Source: Pelagophyceae sp. CCMP2097 (Eukaryota > Sar > Pelagophyceae). Taken from it: a stretch of DNA of 17,480 bases. Positions 1 to 6,422 of this stretch are shown in pieces. The stretch covers positions 109,438 to 126,917 of the forward strand of contig MU657178.1 in the NCBI GenBank assembly GCA_026770575.1, read 5' to 3'. The notes beneath the pieces were generated by a model. That model was not told the DNA's origin. It searched no databases and saw only the letters and a list, made by a program, of their open reading frames with translations. Position numbers and translations under genes: made by a program. Numbering within the stretch: the stretch's first letter is position 1; every line of letters starts with the position of its first letter.

Positions 1-355
1 TCGCGGCAATCGTACAGGATCGGTCATATACCACCCCAGTACGTATGGAACCGCCCCGTCACATAGCCAGAATTTCGATCCGTGAGGTCCTACAGTTGGC
101 AGCCGGGCCCGAACCTTTCCGATAGAGGAGGCAAAATCAAGTCAAAATCAAGGTAAGGAGGCAAATTAAGATTTTATCAAGTCCAAAATATTGGGGGAAG
201 CAACGCCCTTGTAAGGCGCCCTTCTCGAGGCTGATCATTTCACGGACACCCCAGGGGACAGGGAAGCCCATAGCGACCACGCACACCCCCGTAGGCGGCC
301 TCTGGGAGCCACAACTTTGCGTCACTTGAGACTGGCTTTATCGCCGATGCCCCTT
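1..355. repeat. Dispersed repeat, copy 1 (partner 2491-2850)
   Basis: This stretch aligns almost end to end, with small indels, to 2491-2850 in the same orientation. Both copies start TCGCGGCAATCGT and stop matching just after GATRCCCCTT. The left edge is the window edge, so the copy may extend further. Both copies hold a minus-strand open frame of about 62-64 codons with similar peptides, but it opens with GTG and has no ATG at the front, so I do not call it a gene. The sequence is less GC-rich than the neighbouring exons. It could be part of a transposon or a segmental duplication; no transposase or reverse transcriptase motif is visible. Confidence 0.8.
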
Positions 356-450
356 TTACAATTGTACGGGCAGTGTACGGGGGCCTGGGAAATACAACGG
401 CCGTCCAACGTACTTTTTCCTAACTCGTCGACGTCAATCCGACCGTCAAC

Positions 451-1593
451 ATGCTTGCCCGCGTCGCCCTGCTCCTCGCGTCGGCGGCGGCGTTCCACGC
501 GCCCGCGGCGCCGGCGGCGCGCGCGCAGACGCGCGTCCAGGCCTACGCGCCGGATGCGTTTGCGGCGGTCAGCGAGACCCTTACGCTCGTTGAAGAGACG
601 TTTGGCGCAGCGTCTCTCGCAAGCGAGCGCTGCCAACGACCTTCGCGCCGCCGGGCCGCCTAGGACGCATCCGGGAGAGGCGATGGACGCGGGGAGAGGC
701 GCGGACGGGCCGGCTTGAGGTTTGGCCGCCGGCGCCGTCTTTAAGCGAAAGGCCATTCGAGGCCGGCGATGAGGCCTCTCGGCGCCTAAAAGCGGGCCCG
801 CCGGGGAGAGGCGGGCCTTTCAAGAGGGCGCGCCGGGTTCTCGAATAGGGATCTCCCAGGCTCCCGTAGGGAGCCGAAGATGATGCTTTGACATCGCAGC
901 CTGGGAAATTATAGCTCGGGCAAAGTCTTTCTATCCATCGAGGCTCCCTACTGGAGCCTGGTTAAAAGCAACATAAGCAGCGGCTCCCTACGGGAGCCTG
1001 GGAAATGCCTGCGACTAGGCGCCTCCTGAGCAAGGTGGCCAAGCTGGGCCTCCTCACCAAGCTGGAAAAGGCGGGCCTCACGCTCCGCGACGTCGGCCCT
1101 TTCCTTGTCCTTGCGGAGAAGAACGGGCTCATCGGCGCGCTCGGTGCGTCTTTTTGCACCGGGGAACCAAATGCACCAACGGACGGTTTGCGTAGGCGCG
1201 CTGAACGACGACCTCCTCCCGCTCCTGCCGCAAGTCGTCAAGTTCGCCCCTCTGGCTCTGCCGATCGCGGGCACGGCGCTGAACGTGCCCCCGCCCGCAT
1301 TTTACGGCGGCGCGGCGGCGTCCGTCGTCGCCGCCCTCGTGGTGACGTCGATCCCGGACGACAACGTGTGCGTACCCTCTCTAATCTTGGAAACGCCGTC
1401 CCGATCCGCCCCTCGAAAAAGTCGGCAGACGATTTGCACCGCGGCGGACGATGAATCTAGGATCTCCGTCGCTTTGCAGACTTTCCTCGCCATCCCGCTG
1501 GCCATCGTCCTCCCCGCCGCCCTCGCCGGCGCCGGCTTCGCCGTGGGCAAGCTCAACGCGGGGCAGTTTACCAGCGGTACCTTCCTCAACTAG
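451..1593 (+). CDS. Plastid-targeted DUF1118 (RIQ-like) thylakoid protein, four exons
   Basis: Proposed exons are 451-599, 1019-1143, 1196-1365 and 1480-1593, giving about 185 residues. The start is MLARVALLLASAAAFHAP: a signal peptide followed by an A|F-H-A-P site, the presequence of secondary red plastids. The mature part has RRLLSKVAKLGLLTKLEKAGL, then a hydrophobic segment ending in SIPDD and a second one (FLAIPLAIVLPAALAGAGFA). This layout is that of DUF1118, the family of plant RIQ1/RIQ2, which affect grana stacking and non-photochemical quenching. Introns 1144-1195 (52 nt, GTGCGT...GTAG) and 1366-1479 (114 nt, GTGTGC...TTGCAG) restore the frame well. The end of exon 1 is uncertain: GT at 600 fits the phase, and 558 also would. 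Intron 1 carries a repeat element. The family call rests on pattern recognition without alignment. Confidence 0.72.
851..1006 (+). mobile_element. Palindromic-end repeat element, copy A, inside intron 1 of the DUF1118 gene
   Basis: The element opens near 851 with a slightly diverged ATCTCCCAGGCTCCCG and closes with GGAGCCTGGGAAAT at 1006, so its ends are inverted repeats of about 25 bp. Each end is itself a hairpin (GGCTCCC, TAC or GTA, GGGAGCC). The middle has TGATGCTTTGACATCGCAGCC, a third imperfect GGCTCCC palindrome near 943-957, and AAGCAACATAAGCAGC. It has no coding capacity, so it is non-autonomous. I could not find a target-site duplication. Its right end is 12 nt before the predicted splice acceptor (TAG at 1016-1018). 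Related copies are at 1669-2107, 4853-5001 and, reversed, 6073-6212. Confidence 0.75.
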
Positions 1594-1628
1594 AAAGCGC
1601 CACGGGGCGATCAAACGTATTACGGTTC

Positions 1629-1634
1629 AATAAA
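1629..1634 (+). terminator. Possible polyadenylation signal of the DUF1118 gene
   Basis: An AATAAA hexamer lies 36 nt after the stop codon at 1591-1593, a normal distance for a poly(A) signal. Use of this signal in this lineage is not established, so this is only a candidate. Confidence 0.3.
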
Positions 1635-1668
1635 ATCGCCCGCGACTCTTTGAGGAGGGGCAAAAGGG

Positions 1669-2107
1669 ATTTCCCAGGCTCCCGTAGGGAGCCGAAGATG
1701 ATGCTTTGACATCGCAGCTGTGGCGGAATTATAGCTCGGGCAAACCTTTCTACCATCGAGGCTCCCTACTGGAGCCTGGTTGAAAGCAATATAAGTAGCA
1801 GCTCCCTACTGGAGCCTATCTTCAGCAGGGCTCGACCAATGAATTATGGGCAGCGGCTCCCTACGGAAGCCTGGGAAACTTACCAGCGGCAGATGATGCT
1901 TTGACATCGCAGCTGTGGCGGAATTATAGCTCGGGCAAACCTTTCTACCATCGAGGCTCCCTACGGGAGCCTGGTTGAAAGCAATATAAGCAGCAGCTCC
2001 CTACGGGAGCCTTTCTTCAGCAGGGCTCGACCAATGAATTATGGGCAGCGGCTCCCTACGGAAGCCTGGGAAACTTACCAGCGGCTCCCTACGGGAGCCT
2101 GGAAATT
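1669..2107 (+). repeat. Palindromic-end repeat element, copy B, with an internal 195-bp tandem duplication
   Basis: It begins ATTTCCCAGGCTCCCGTAGG at 1669, the same left end as copy A, and is in the same orientation. Two near-identical 195-bp units follow head to tail: 1696-1890 and 1891-2085. Both begin AGATGATGCTTTGACATCGC and end TTACCAGCGGC. Each unit holds several GGCTCCCTAC(G/T)GGAGCC palindromes, and differences between units are mostly G/T changes in those loops (CTACTGG against CTACGGG). The open frame that runs through this region is an artefact of the repeats. The block starts about 35 bp after the candidate poly(A) signal. Confidence 0.8.
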
Positions 2108-2120
2108 TACAAGGGGGAAA

Positions 2121-2308
2121 GGAAGTCCTTTCCCCTATTGGATTCAGGATCCCCTATTGGATTCCAACCTTCTTCTGAACTTTTCACACTTTTTAAGCTC
2201 TTGGATTGGAGCAAAAACGCTTTTTCTGAACAAATTGCATTTTCAAGCCCTCTCATTGGCCATTCCGAATCCAATAGGGAGCAGAATCCAATAGGGGACG
2301 GAACTTCC
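2121..2308. mobile_element. MITE-like element with about 45-bp terminal inverted repeats
   Basis: The left end (GGAAGTCCTTTCCCCTATTG and on to about 2166) pairs with the reverse complement of 2262-2308 over roughly 45 bp with few mismatches. Each arm contains CCCTATTGGATTC twice. The centre (about 2167-2261) is AT-richer, with no coding signal. Total length is 188 bp. No clear target-site duplication is visible in the flanks. The size, inverted arms and absence of genes fit a miniature inverted-repeat element, or a long hairpin made by an inverted duplication. Confidence 0.65.
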
Positions 2309-2490
2309 TAGGTTATAACCCCAAGGACTTTCTGCCAATTGCAGTTTTCGTCGGGGGCTGTTTTGCTCCTGTTGGGGGTGGTAGGGGACGTCGCGCTGAG
2401 TCCCACGATGCCCGGTCCCGCAAAAATCTTCTGTTAAAAACGCTCAAACTGAAAATAAAAACGTCAGTTTTGGCTCGTCTGAAGTGCCAT

Positions 2491-2850
2491 TCGCGGCAAT
2501 CGTGCGGGACCGGTCATTTACCACCCCAGTACGTATGGACCCGCCCCGTCACATAGCCAGAATTTCGATCCGTGAGGTCCTGCGATAGGCAGCCGGGCCC
2601 GAACCTTCGCAATACGGAGGCAAAATCAAGTCAAAATCAAGGTAAGGAGGCAAATAATGATTTTATCGAGTCCAAAATATTGGTGGAAGCGCTTGTTCAC
2701 GCCCTTGCAAGGCGCCTCCTCGAGGCTGATAATTTCACGGACACCCCGGCGGGTAGGGAAGCCCATAGCGACCACGCCCACGCCCGCGGGCGGCCTAGGA
2801 GAGCCAAAACTTTGCGTCACTTGAGACCGGTTTCATCGCCGATACCCCTT
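2491..2850. repeat. Dispersed repeat, copy 2 (partner 1-355)
   Basis: Direct-orientation copy of 1-355. Shared blocks include ACCCCGCCCCGTCACATAGC-like sequence near 2530-2560, CGATCCGTGAGGTCCT, a GTCAAAATCAAGGTAAGGAG block, TTTTATC.AGTCCAAAATATT and TTTGCGTCACTTGAGAC. Copy 2 has a short insertion near 2690-2700 relative to copy 1. On its right it runs directly into the 70-bp repeat at 2851-2920, whereas copy 1 does not, so this right boundary is a true edge of the shared unit. Function unknown. Confidence 0.8.
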
Positions 2851-2974
2851 GTACTTATCCTGAGCATTGGGCTCCTGGTAAGGAAACATACGAGAGCTCA
2901 ATAAGAAGGATTTTATTTTAAGCTGTAGGAGCCTGGCAAATATCATCTTCGGCTCCCTACGGGAGCCTGGGAAA
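2851..2974. repeat. 70-bp dispersed repeat plus a fragment of the palindromic element
   Basis: 2851-2920 (TACTTATCCTGAGC, then GGCTCCTGGTAAGGAAAC and ATAAGAAGGATTTTATTTTA) recurs at about 5073-5140 and, from 5930 to 5981, a third time, all in the same orientation. 2942-2974 is a short reversed fragment of the left end of the palindromic element (reverse complement TTTCCCAGGCTCCCGTAGGG, then AGCCGAAGATGAT). Together they suggest repeated insertion into older repeats. Confidence 0.7.
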
Positions 2975-3351
2975 AGCCATGCGATGTCCCGGGGCCCTCT
3001 GCGTGATGCGGGCGAGGCCCCGCCTCTTCGGGGCTCGTCCAGTTGCAATGCCACTGTCCACTGCAGTGGCAGGGAGGATTTTAAGCAAGCAACGTCCAAA
3101 TTAAAACGGCGTGCTTGGCACTGCTTCTTTCGATGCCCGATGCGATCCGATCCCAAGCGGAGCAGCCTCCGCCGATTCGGCCGAGAAGCCCCCAAGGGCG
3201 TTGGATTTGCACAGCGGCGCTCAGGATTGGATTTGACGATAATTGAGATTTGAATCAAGCGTTTTAAAAGATTGAGCGATTTTCGGTGAATCGCGTACGC
3301 ACGTCACTTGCACGGGAAGCTTAAACGCACCTCTACGGCCGCCCTCAGAGG
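2975..3351. other. Upstream region of BTB-kelch gene 1; no gene seen
   Basis: About 380 bp between the repeats and the ATG at 3352. It includes a GC-rich hairpin near 3008-3030 (GCCCCGCCTCTTCGGGGC) and a CCACTGCAGTGG-type palindrome near 3055. Closer to the gene it is AT-richer (3220-3290). No open frame here looks like coding sequence. It presumably contains the promoter, but I see no recognisable core element. Confidence 0.4.
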
Positions 3352-4871
3352 ATGGCGACGGTCGCCGCTTTAGAGACGGTGCGGCGCACGAATACGGCGC
3401 ACGCCGCCGCCATCAGGGCCCTCGAGCGGGCCGTTTGTGGCGATATGGTAAGCACCGAGACGTTGAAGCGCCTTCCGATGCAACCTCCTAGGCCCAGCTC
3501 GCGAGCGACCGCCAAACGCTTCAAGACGACCGCGCGGCCTTTGCCAAGGAATCGGAGGACAAGGTCGCGCGCGAAGAAGCTAAGCTCGACGAGAAGCGCG
3601 CTGCCGTCGAGCGCGAACGCACCGAGTGGGACGACGAGCAGGCGCGCATTAAAGCGGCCGCGCCGCCGCCCGACGAGGTGGTCAAGCTCAACGTGGGCGG
3701 CGCGCGCTTCGAGACATCAAGGGCCGTGCTCACGAAGGTCGAGGACTCGATGCTCGGCCGCATGTTCGGCCGCTGCGACGCGATGCTGCAGCCGGACCCT
3801 CTCGATGGAACCATCTTCATCGACCGCGACGGCGCGCGCTTCGGCGTGATCCTCGACTTCCTGCGCGACCTCGACGGCGCGCGCACGCAGAGGGCGATCC
3901 GCGCTCTAGCCGAGGCCGCGCAGGAATGCATGATGAAGGAGCTCGACTTTTTCGGCCTCGAGGTTTCCGTGTTCGGCGCGCGACCATGGATCGAGTTGGC
4001 GTCCTTCCGTGCGGGCCCTTTCATGCAGGAAGAGCGGCTGTATTGCGCAGCCGTGGCTGCTGGAGGGCGTGTGGTGGTGTTTGGCGGTTGGTCGGGGGAG
4101 TCAATCCTAAGATCAACGGAAGTTCTCGACACTCAGAATATGGCCGTTACCGCCGGTCCGGACATGCTCACGGCGCGGTACGGCTGCGCGGCCGTCCAGC
4201 TCGATGGAGATCGGGTGTTGGTGTTGGGTGGTGCAGAATTTTCTGACGGGGCATTAAACACGACGGAAATCTTCCACCTAAAATCCCGCACCTTCACACC
4301 AGGCCCGAACATGCATTCCGCTCGGAATGATTGCGCCGCCGTTTCACTCGACGCTCATAGGATTTTAGTCGTCGGCGGTTCCGACGGTACCTCGAGACTC
4401 TCTACCACCGAAATCTTCAGCCTCGACACCATGGCCTTTTCGCCGGGGCCAGACATGGCCACTCGACGCTGGGGGCTCGCTGCCATTTCGCTCGACGAGC
4501 ACCGCGTTATAATAGCCGGTGGCTCTTCAGGTTCAGGATATTTGACGACGACCGAGGTCCTCGACGTCAGGACGATGACGTTCACGCCCGGCCCGAATAT
4601 GGGCTCGGCACGCTGTTACTGCGCGGCTGTGCAAGTCGATGCTGAACATGTCCTCATCATCGGCGGGCAGGACTCGGCAAACACGCCACTGGCTACGACG
4701 GAGCTCCTCGACCTGGCGACGATGGAGTTCGCGCCCGGGCCGGCCACGCAGGCTGAGCGCAGTGGCTTCGCAGCCGTTCGCATCGACGCTGCGGAGGAAG
4801 AATCGTGGATCCTCGTGCTTGGGGGAGGTTTATCTTCGACGGAGGTGCTCGCATTTCCCAGGCTCGCGTAG
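3352..4871 (+). CDS. BTB/KCTD-kelch repeat protein 1, two exons
   Basis: Exon 1 is 3352-3447 and exon 2 is 3492-4871, joined across a 44-nt phase-0 intron (GTAAGC...CTCCTAG), giving 491 residues. Without the splice the BTB frame has no ATG. Residues 33-90 form a charged coiled coil (DEKRAAVERERTEWDDEQAR). Residues 95-187 are a BTB/T1 domain of the KCTD type (VVKLNVGGARFET, GTIFIDRDG, ILDFLRD). Residues 215-491 hold six kelch blades of about 48 residues, each with C-A-A-V, a V-L-V-x-G-G strand and T-T-E. Such proteins commonly act as cullin-3 adaptors or scaffolds; the substrate is unknown. The C-terminal residues and the TAG stop come from repeat copy D, so the original tail is lost. The paralog is at 10848-12290. 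Confidence 0.85.
3448..3491 (+). other. 44-nt intron of BTB-kelch gene 1
   Basis: The donor is ATG|GTAAGC and the acceptor CTCCTAG|GCC. The length is not a multiple of three, and removing it joins the ATG-containing frame (3352) to the BTB-kelch frame in phase 0. Both frames look coding on their own sides and neither does across the intron. Confidence 0.8.
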
Positions 4872-5001
4872 GGAGCCGATGATGCTTTGACATCGCAGCC
4901 TGAGAAATAGCTCGACCAAGCTTTTCTAATTAACGAGGCTCCCTACTGGAGCCGTAGTAAAAGCAACATAAGCAGCGGCTCCCTACGGGAGCCTGGAAAA
5001 T
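4853..5001 (+). mobile_element. Palindromic-end repeat element, copy D, truncating kelch gene 1
   Basis: It starts ATTTCCCAGGCTCGCGTAGG and ends GGAGCCTGGAAAAT, matching copy A along its length (TGATGCTTTGACATCGCAGCC, GAGGCTCCCTACTGGAGCC, AAAGCAACATAAGCAGCGGC). The first 19 bases lie inside the kelch reading frame, and the TAG of its hairpin loop (CGTAGGG) is the stop codon used. No target-site duplication is evident. Confidence 0.75.
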
Positions 5002-5140
5002 TCATTATCCTGGGTATGCACGGCTCGGTCAAAGAATTATGGGCAGCGGCTCCCTACGGGAGCCTGGGAAGTTACTTATCCTGGGCATGGGCTCCTGGTA
5101 AGGAAACTGTCGAGAGCTCGATAAGAAGGATTTTATTTTA
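5002..5140 (+). repeat. Further palindrome units and second copy of the 70-bp repeat
   Basis: After copy D come TCATTATCCTGGG, another GGCTCCCTACGGGAGCC at about 5049-5065, then TTACTTATCCTGGGCATGGG and the block 5090-5140, which matches 2870-2920 and 5930-5981 closely. The order palindrome, TTACTTATCC, 70-bp repeat is seen again near 5881-5981. Confidence 0.7.
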
Positions 5141-5280
5141 ACACTTGTTTGGCCCGCGATGAAGCGGGCGTTGGTGCGGACGTCCTCGACGCACGCGCGC
5201 GACCGCGCGCATCGTCCGCGCGCATCGCCCGCTCGCCAAGATTTCTCAAACATTTCTCTCTCCTTTAAAATTGCCTTACC

Positions 5281-5754
5281 CTGCGAGCAAGGCTGGTAAA
5301 AACGTAAATTTGCCCCCCCTGGGGCAATTGCCCAGGGAACATGTTTGGAACAACGTTTCCAGGCTATTTCATAAAACATCCAAAAACACGTGAATAAAAC
5401 ATGCCACGGCGACTGCATCCGAGGCGACGTTGATGGGCACGCGCATCTATCCGGTCAACGAGTCGCTCGTGGGCCTCATCCTCGCCGAGGACAACCCGCT
5501 CTACACCTTCCGAGGGTCGTGAGACGGGCTGCCCGTAACTGCCCTGCGGATTGAATCCTAAATATTATCCCAATTTGAGTTATTCATCTCTCCGAGAGGG
5601 CTCTCCAGAGGTCCAGCCGGTGGCCCCGGTGGTGCCACACGCGGGGGGAATAAGAGCACGTGTTTTTTTCCGGTGGTGGGAACAAAACAAACACGTGTTT
5701 TTTAGGGATTTGATCAAAACAACGTTTTACGTTTTTACCAGCCTTGCCTGCGAG
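5281..5754. mobile_element. Inverted-repeat-bounded segment with a captured coding fragment
   Basis: A perfect 22-bp inverted repeat (left 5287-5308, core GGCTGGTAAAAACGTAAA; right 5726-5747) bounds about 470 bp; with gaps the arms reach 5281 and 5754. Internal CACGTGTTTTT-type motifs near 5379, 5657 and 5693 add further inverted symmetry. No transposase is seen. The segment sits between two opposite copies of the palindromic element (D at 4853-5001 and the reversed copy at 6073-6212), so the island is a nest of inverted repeats. It may be a non-autonomous transposon that picked up host sequence. Confidence 0.5.
5394..5522 (+). pseudogene. Coding-like fragment of unknown origin
   Basis: From about 5412 to the TGA at 5520-5522 the sequence switches abruptly to the GC-rich codon use of the host exons and reads MGTRIYPVNESLVGLILAED from an ATG at 5433, followed by NPLYTFRGS and the stop. 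An upstream TGA at 5391-5393 limits the frame to about 42 codons. I do not recognise the family. It resembles the last exon of a gene carried inside the surrounding inverted-repeat segment. It could also be a real small exon with splice sites I cannot identify. Confidence 0.35.
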
Positions 5755-5800
5755 AGCCTGGGAAATCTTCAGCGCGGCTCGATCAAAACGTTCTACCCAC

Positions 5801-5914
5801 CGAGGCTCCTACGGGAGCCTGAGAAATTACTTATCCTGGGTAGGCTCCCTACGGGAGCCTGGGAAACTCATTATCCTGCGTAGGCTCCCTACGGGAGCCT
5901 GGGAAATTACTTAC
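5801..5914 (+). repeat. Three 40-bp tandem units of the palindrome
   Basis: Units 5801-5840, 5841-5880 and 5881-5914 (the last one partial) each carry GGCTCCCTACGGGAGCCTG and then RGAAA.T(T/C)A.TTATCCTG. This is a local tandem expansion of the palindromic end together with its TTATCCTG spacer. Confidence 0.75.
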
Positions 5915-5929
5915 TAGTAGCGTGCACAT

Positions 5930-5981
5930 GGGCTCCTAGTAAGGAAACTGCCGGGAGCTCAATAAGAATGATTTTATTTTA
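5930..5981 (+). repeat. Third copy of the dispersed TAAGGAAAC...TTTTATTTTA repeat
   Basis: It matches 2870-2920 and 5090-5140 with a few substitutions (CTAGTAAGGAAACTGCCGGG, then AATAAGAATGATTTTATTTT). The T-rich right end is conserved in all three copies. Confidence 0.7.
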
Positions 5982-6072
5982 ATCCCTGTGAGATCCCGGC
6001 ACAGCTCGATCAAAATCGGTTCCCTATCTAGGGAGCCGCTTCGTATAATGCTTTGATTGAGCCGTGCTGAAG

Positions 6073-6212
6073 ATTTCCCAGGCTCCCTTAGGGAGCCCCT
6101 GCTTATGTTGCTTCTACCAGGCTCCCGTAGGGAGACGATGGTCGAACGGTTTGGTCGAGCTCTATTTCTCAGGCTGCGATGTGAAAGCACCATCTACGGG
6201 AGCCTGGGAAAT
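6073..6212 (-). mobile_element. Palindromic-end repeat element, reversed copy
   Basis: Read on the minus strand, this segment starts ATTTCCCAGGCTCCCGTAGA, continues with GCTTTCACATCGCAGCCTGA and AGCAACATAAGCAGGGGC, and ends GGAGCCTGGGAAAT, so it is a full copy of the family in the opposite orientation to copies A, B and D. Both ends show the 25-bp inverted repeat. No duplication flanks it. Confidence 0.75.
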
Positions 6213-6422
6213 GCGGGGCCTCACGGCGCCCCGGGGCCATCCGCGGATGCGAGGGGCGTGGAGACGTGGCTGGAGACCGATCGGAGAGGCACCGAGGACC
6301 ACTCCACCGGACCACAAATGGATCGAATCGTGCCCCTCGGGTCGCTCTTGGCGAGCCGTTCCTTAGGTGGCGGCCCTTGGGTGGTTAAATCGAGAAAGGC
6401 CCTTTCTAGGTGGGCGGCTGCC

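Noticed and set aside
137..325. 62-codon minus-strand frame in the dispersed repeat
   Set aside because: It starts with GTG, has no recognised domain, and its conservation can be explained by the repeat itself. It is kept only as an observation.
845..6212. Evenly repeated palindromes that might be a CRISPR array
   Set aside because: Spacing is irregular, spacers are themselves repeated, there are no cas genes, and the setting is eukaryotic.
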